Below are positions 6,028-6,676 of a stretch of DNA of 6,676 bases, piece after piece (position 1 is the first letter of the stretch; each line of letters starts with the position of its first letter). Under the pieces are notes generated by a model. That model searched no databases and was not told the origin of the DNA. It worked only from the letters and a program-made list of their open reading frames with translations. The position numbers and the translations under genes are program-made. Source of the DNA: J095 sp964407935 (GTDB lineage: Bacteria > Chloroflexota > Anaerolineae > 4572-78 > J111). The stretch covers positions 1 to 6,676 of the forward strand of contig CAYOXS010000319.1 of the NCBI GenBank assembly GCA_964407935.1, written 5' to 3'.

Positions 6028-6676
6028 ATGACCAACATGTTCAAATACCTGTCGATTTTGATAATGCTGACCGGCCTGCTGGCGACGGCTCCCGCGGCGG
6101 CGCGCCAGCCGCTGCCTCAGACCAATATTTTTGAGCCGGCAGCCTGCATGTTTGAATTTCCGTTTGTGTCATTTATGAAACCGGAGCAGATGGGCTTTGA
6201 GTGCGGTTACGTGACCGTGCCCCTGCGGCACGAAAACCCGGCCGGCCCCGCCATCCAACTGCCGGTGGCCATCCTCCGCGCCCGCGGCGACAGCCCTCGC
6301 CCCGACCCGCTGTTTTTGGCCCAGGGTGGCCCCGGCGGCGATGCCTTCAGCGTGTTTGCCCTGACGGCAGTCAACAGCCCGCTGCTGGCCGAGCGGGACA
6401 TCGTCATTTTTAACCAGCGCGGCACGCTGTACGCCAACCCCTCGCTGGTGTGCACTGAAACTTTTGACGAGCTTGACACGGTGCTGGCGCTGCCCCGTGA
6501 CCAGGCCGGCGAGGCCGGCATGCAGGCCTACACCCGCTGCCACCGGCGGCTGCTGGCCGACGGCGTTGACCTGTCGGCGTTTAACAGTTTGGAAAACGCC
6601 GCCGATGTCGACGCCATCCGACAGGCGCTGGGCTACGAGGTCATCAATTTTTACGGCGTATCGTACGGCACGCTGC
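6028..6676 (+). CDS. Exported alpha/beta-hydrolase, tripeptidyl-aminopeptidase-like (3' end outside window)
   Basis: The frame stays open to the right edge; 216 codons are visible. A signal peptide fits residues 1-25: K6, hydrophobic YLSILIMLTGLLAT, then APAAA before R26, so the protein is probably secreted or periplasmic/surface-exposed. After a short lead, ECGYVTVPLRHENP (58-71) is the typical opening strand pair of TAP/proline-iminopeptidase-like hydrolases. AQGGPGG (98-104) is the oxyanion-hole loop. IFNQRGT (127-133) corresponds to the usual FDQRG loop, with Asn in place of Asp. GVSYG (210-214) is the nucleophile elbow with Ser212. The Asp and His of the triad would lie beyond the window. 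Cys40, 59, 142 and 171 could form disulfides in an exported protein. The likely reaction is release of short peptides or hydrolysis of an ester; the exact substrate is unknown. ATG 6028 has a weak GAG 7 nt upstream; ATG 6037 is also possible and leaves the signal peptide intact. Confidence 0.85.
   Translation, partial: MTNMFKYLSILIMLTGLLATAPAAARQPLPQTNIFEPAACMFEFPFVSFMKPEQMGFECGYVTVPLRHENPAGPAIQLPVAILRARGDSPRPDPLFLAQGGPGGDAFSVFALTAVNSPLLAERDIVIFNQRGTLYANPSLVCTETFDELDTVLALPRDQAGEAGMQAYTRCHRRLLADGVDLSAFNSLENAADVDAIRQALGYEVINFYGVSYGTL

Noticed and set aside
5952..6134. Small plus-strand open frame of 60 codons in the divergent intergenic region
   Set aside because: It overlaps the hydrolase start and signal-peptide coding sequence in another frame, has no RBS, and shows no recognisable composition.

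Overview
The window looks like an ordinary bacterial chromosome segment. It is GC-rich, with strong use of GCC, CTG and GGC codons but frequent TTT, TTG and AAA. No rRNA, tRNA, insertion sequence, integrase or CRISPR array is visible. Gene content and codon style resemble metagenomic Chloroflexota (Anaerolineae-like). That placement is an impression from memory and is not proven by the sequence.

Layout, left to right. (1) A plus-strand gene that runs in from the left edge and ends at 1349: a class I SAM-dependent methyltransferase domain behind about 210 residues of unrecognised, mostly helical sequence. (2) After a 101-bp gap, a two-gene signalling operon. It has a soluble PAS-PAS histidine kinase (1451-3094) and, 20 bp later, a response regulator (3115-4272) whose receiver domain is followed by an HD/HD-GYP-like domain that has lost its HD dyad and GYP motif. 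(3) A terminator-like hairpin covers the regulator's stop codon. Within the same bases begins a promoter-like element for a small two-segment membrane protein (4313-5068) that carries two copies of a DUF3592-like domain. (4) Tail-to-tail with it, overlapping by 7 bp, is a minus-strand TVP38/TMEM64 (VTT/DedA superfamily) membrane protein (5769-5062). (5) A roughly 260-bp divergent intergenic region separates this from a plus-strand exported alpha/beta-hydrolase of the tripeptidyl-aminopeptidase-like type, cut off by the right edge.

Only the kinase and regulator clearly work together. The kinase has no membrane segment, so it should sense a cytoplasmic or diffusible cue through its PAS domains and phosphorylate D53 of the regulator. 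The regulator has no DNA-binding domain and probably no phosphodiesterase activity, so its output is likely protein interaction. The other genes are separate transcription units with no evident functional link.

The most notable points are the degenerate HD output domain, the compact terminator/promoter overlap at 4267-4313, and two neighbouring genes whose -10-like boxes lie 6-8 nt from their start codons without a Shine-Dalgarno sequence, which suggests leaderless mRNAs. I see no convincing evidence of a wholly new system.
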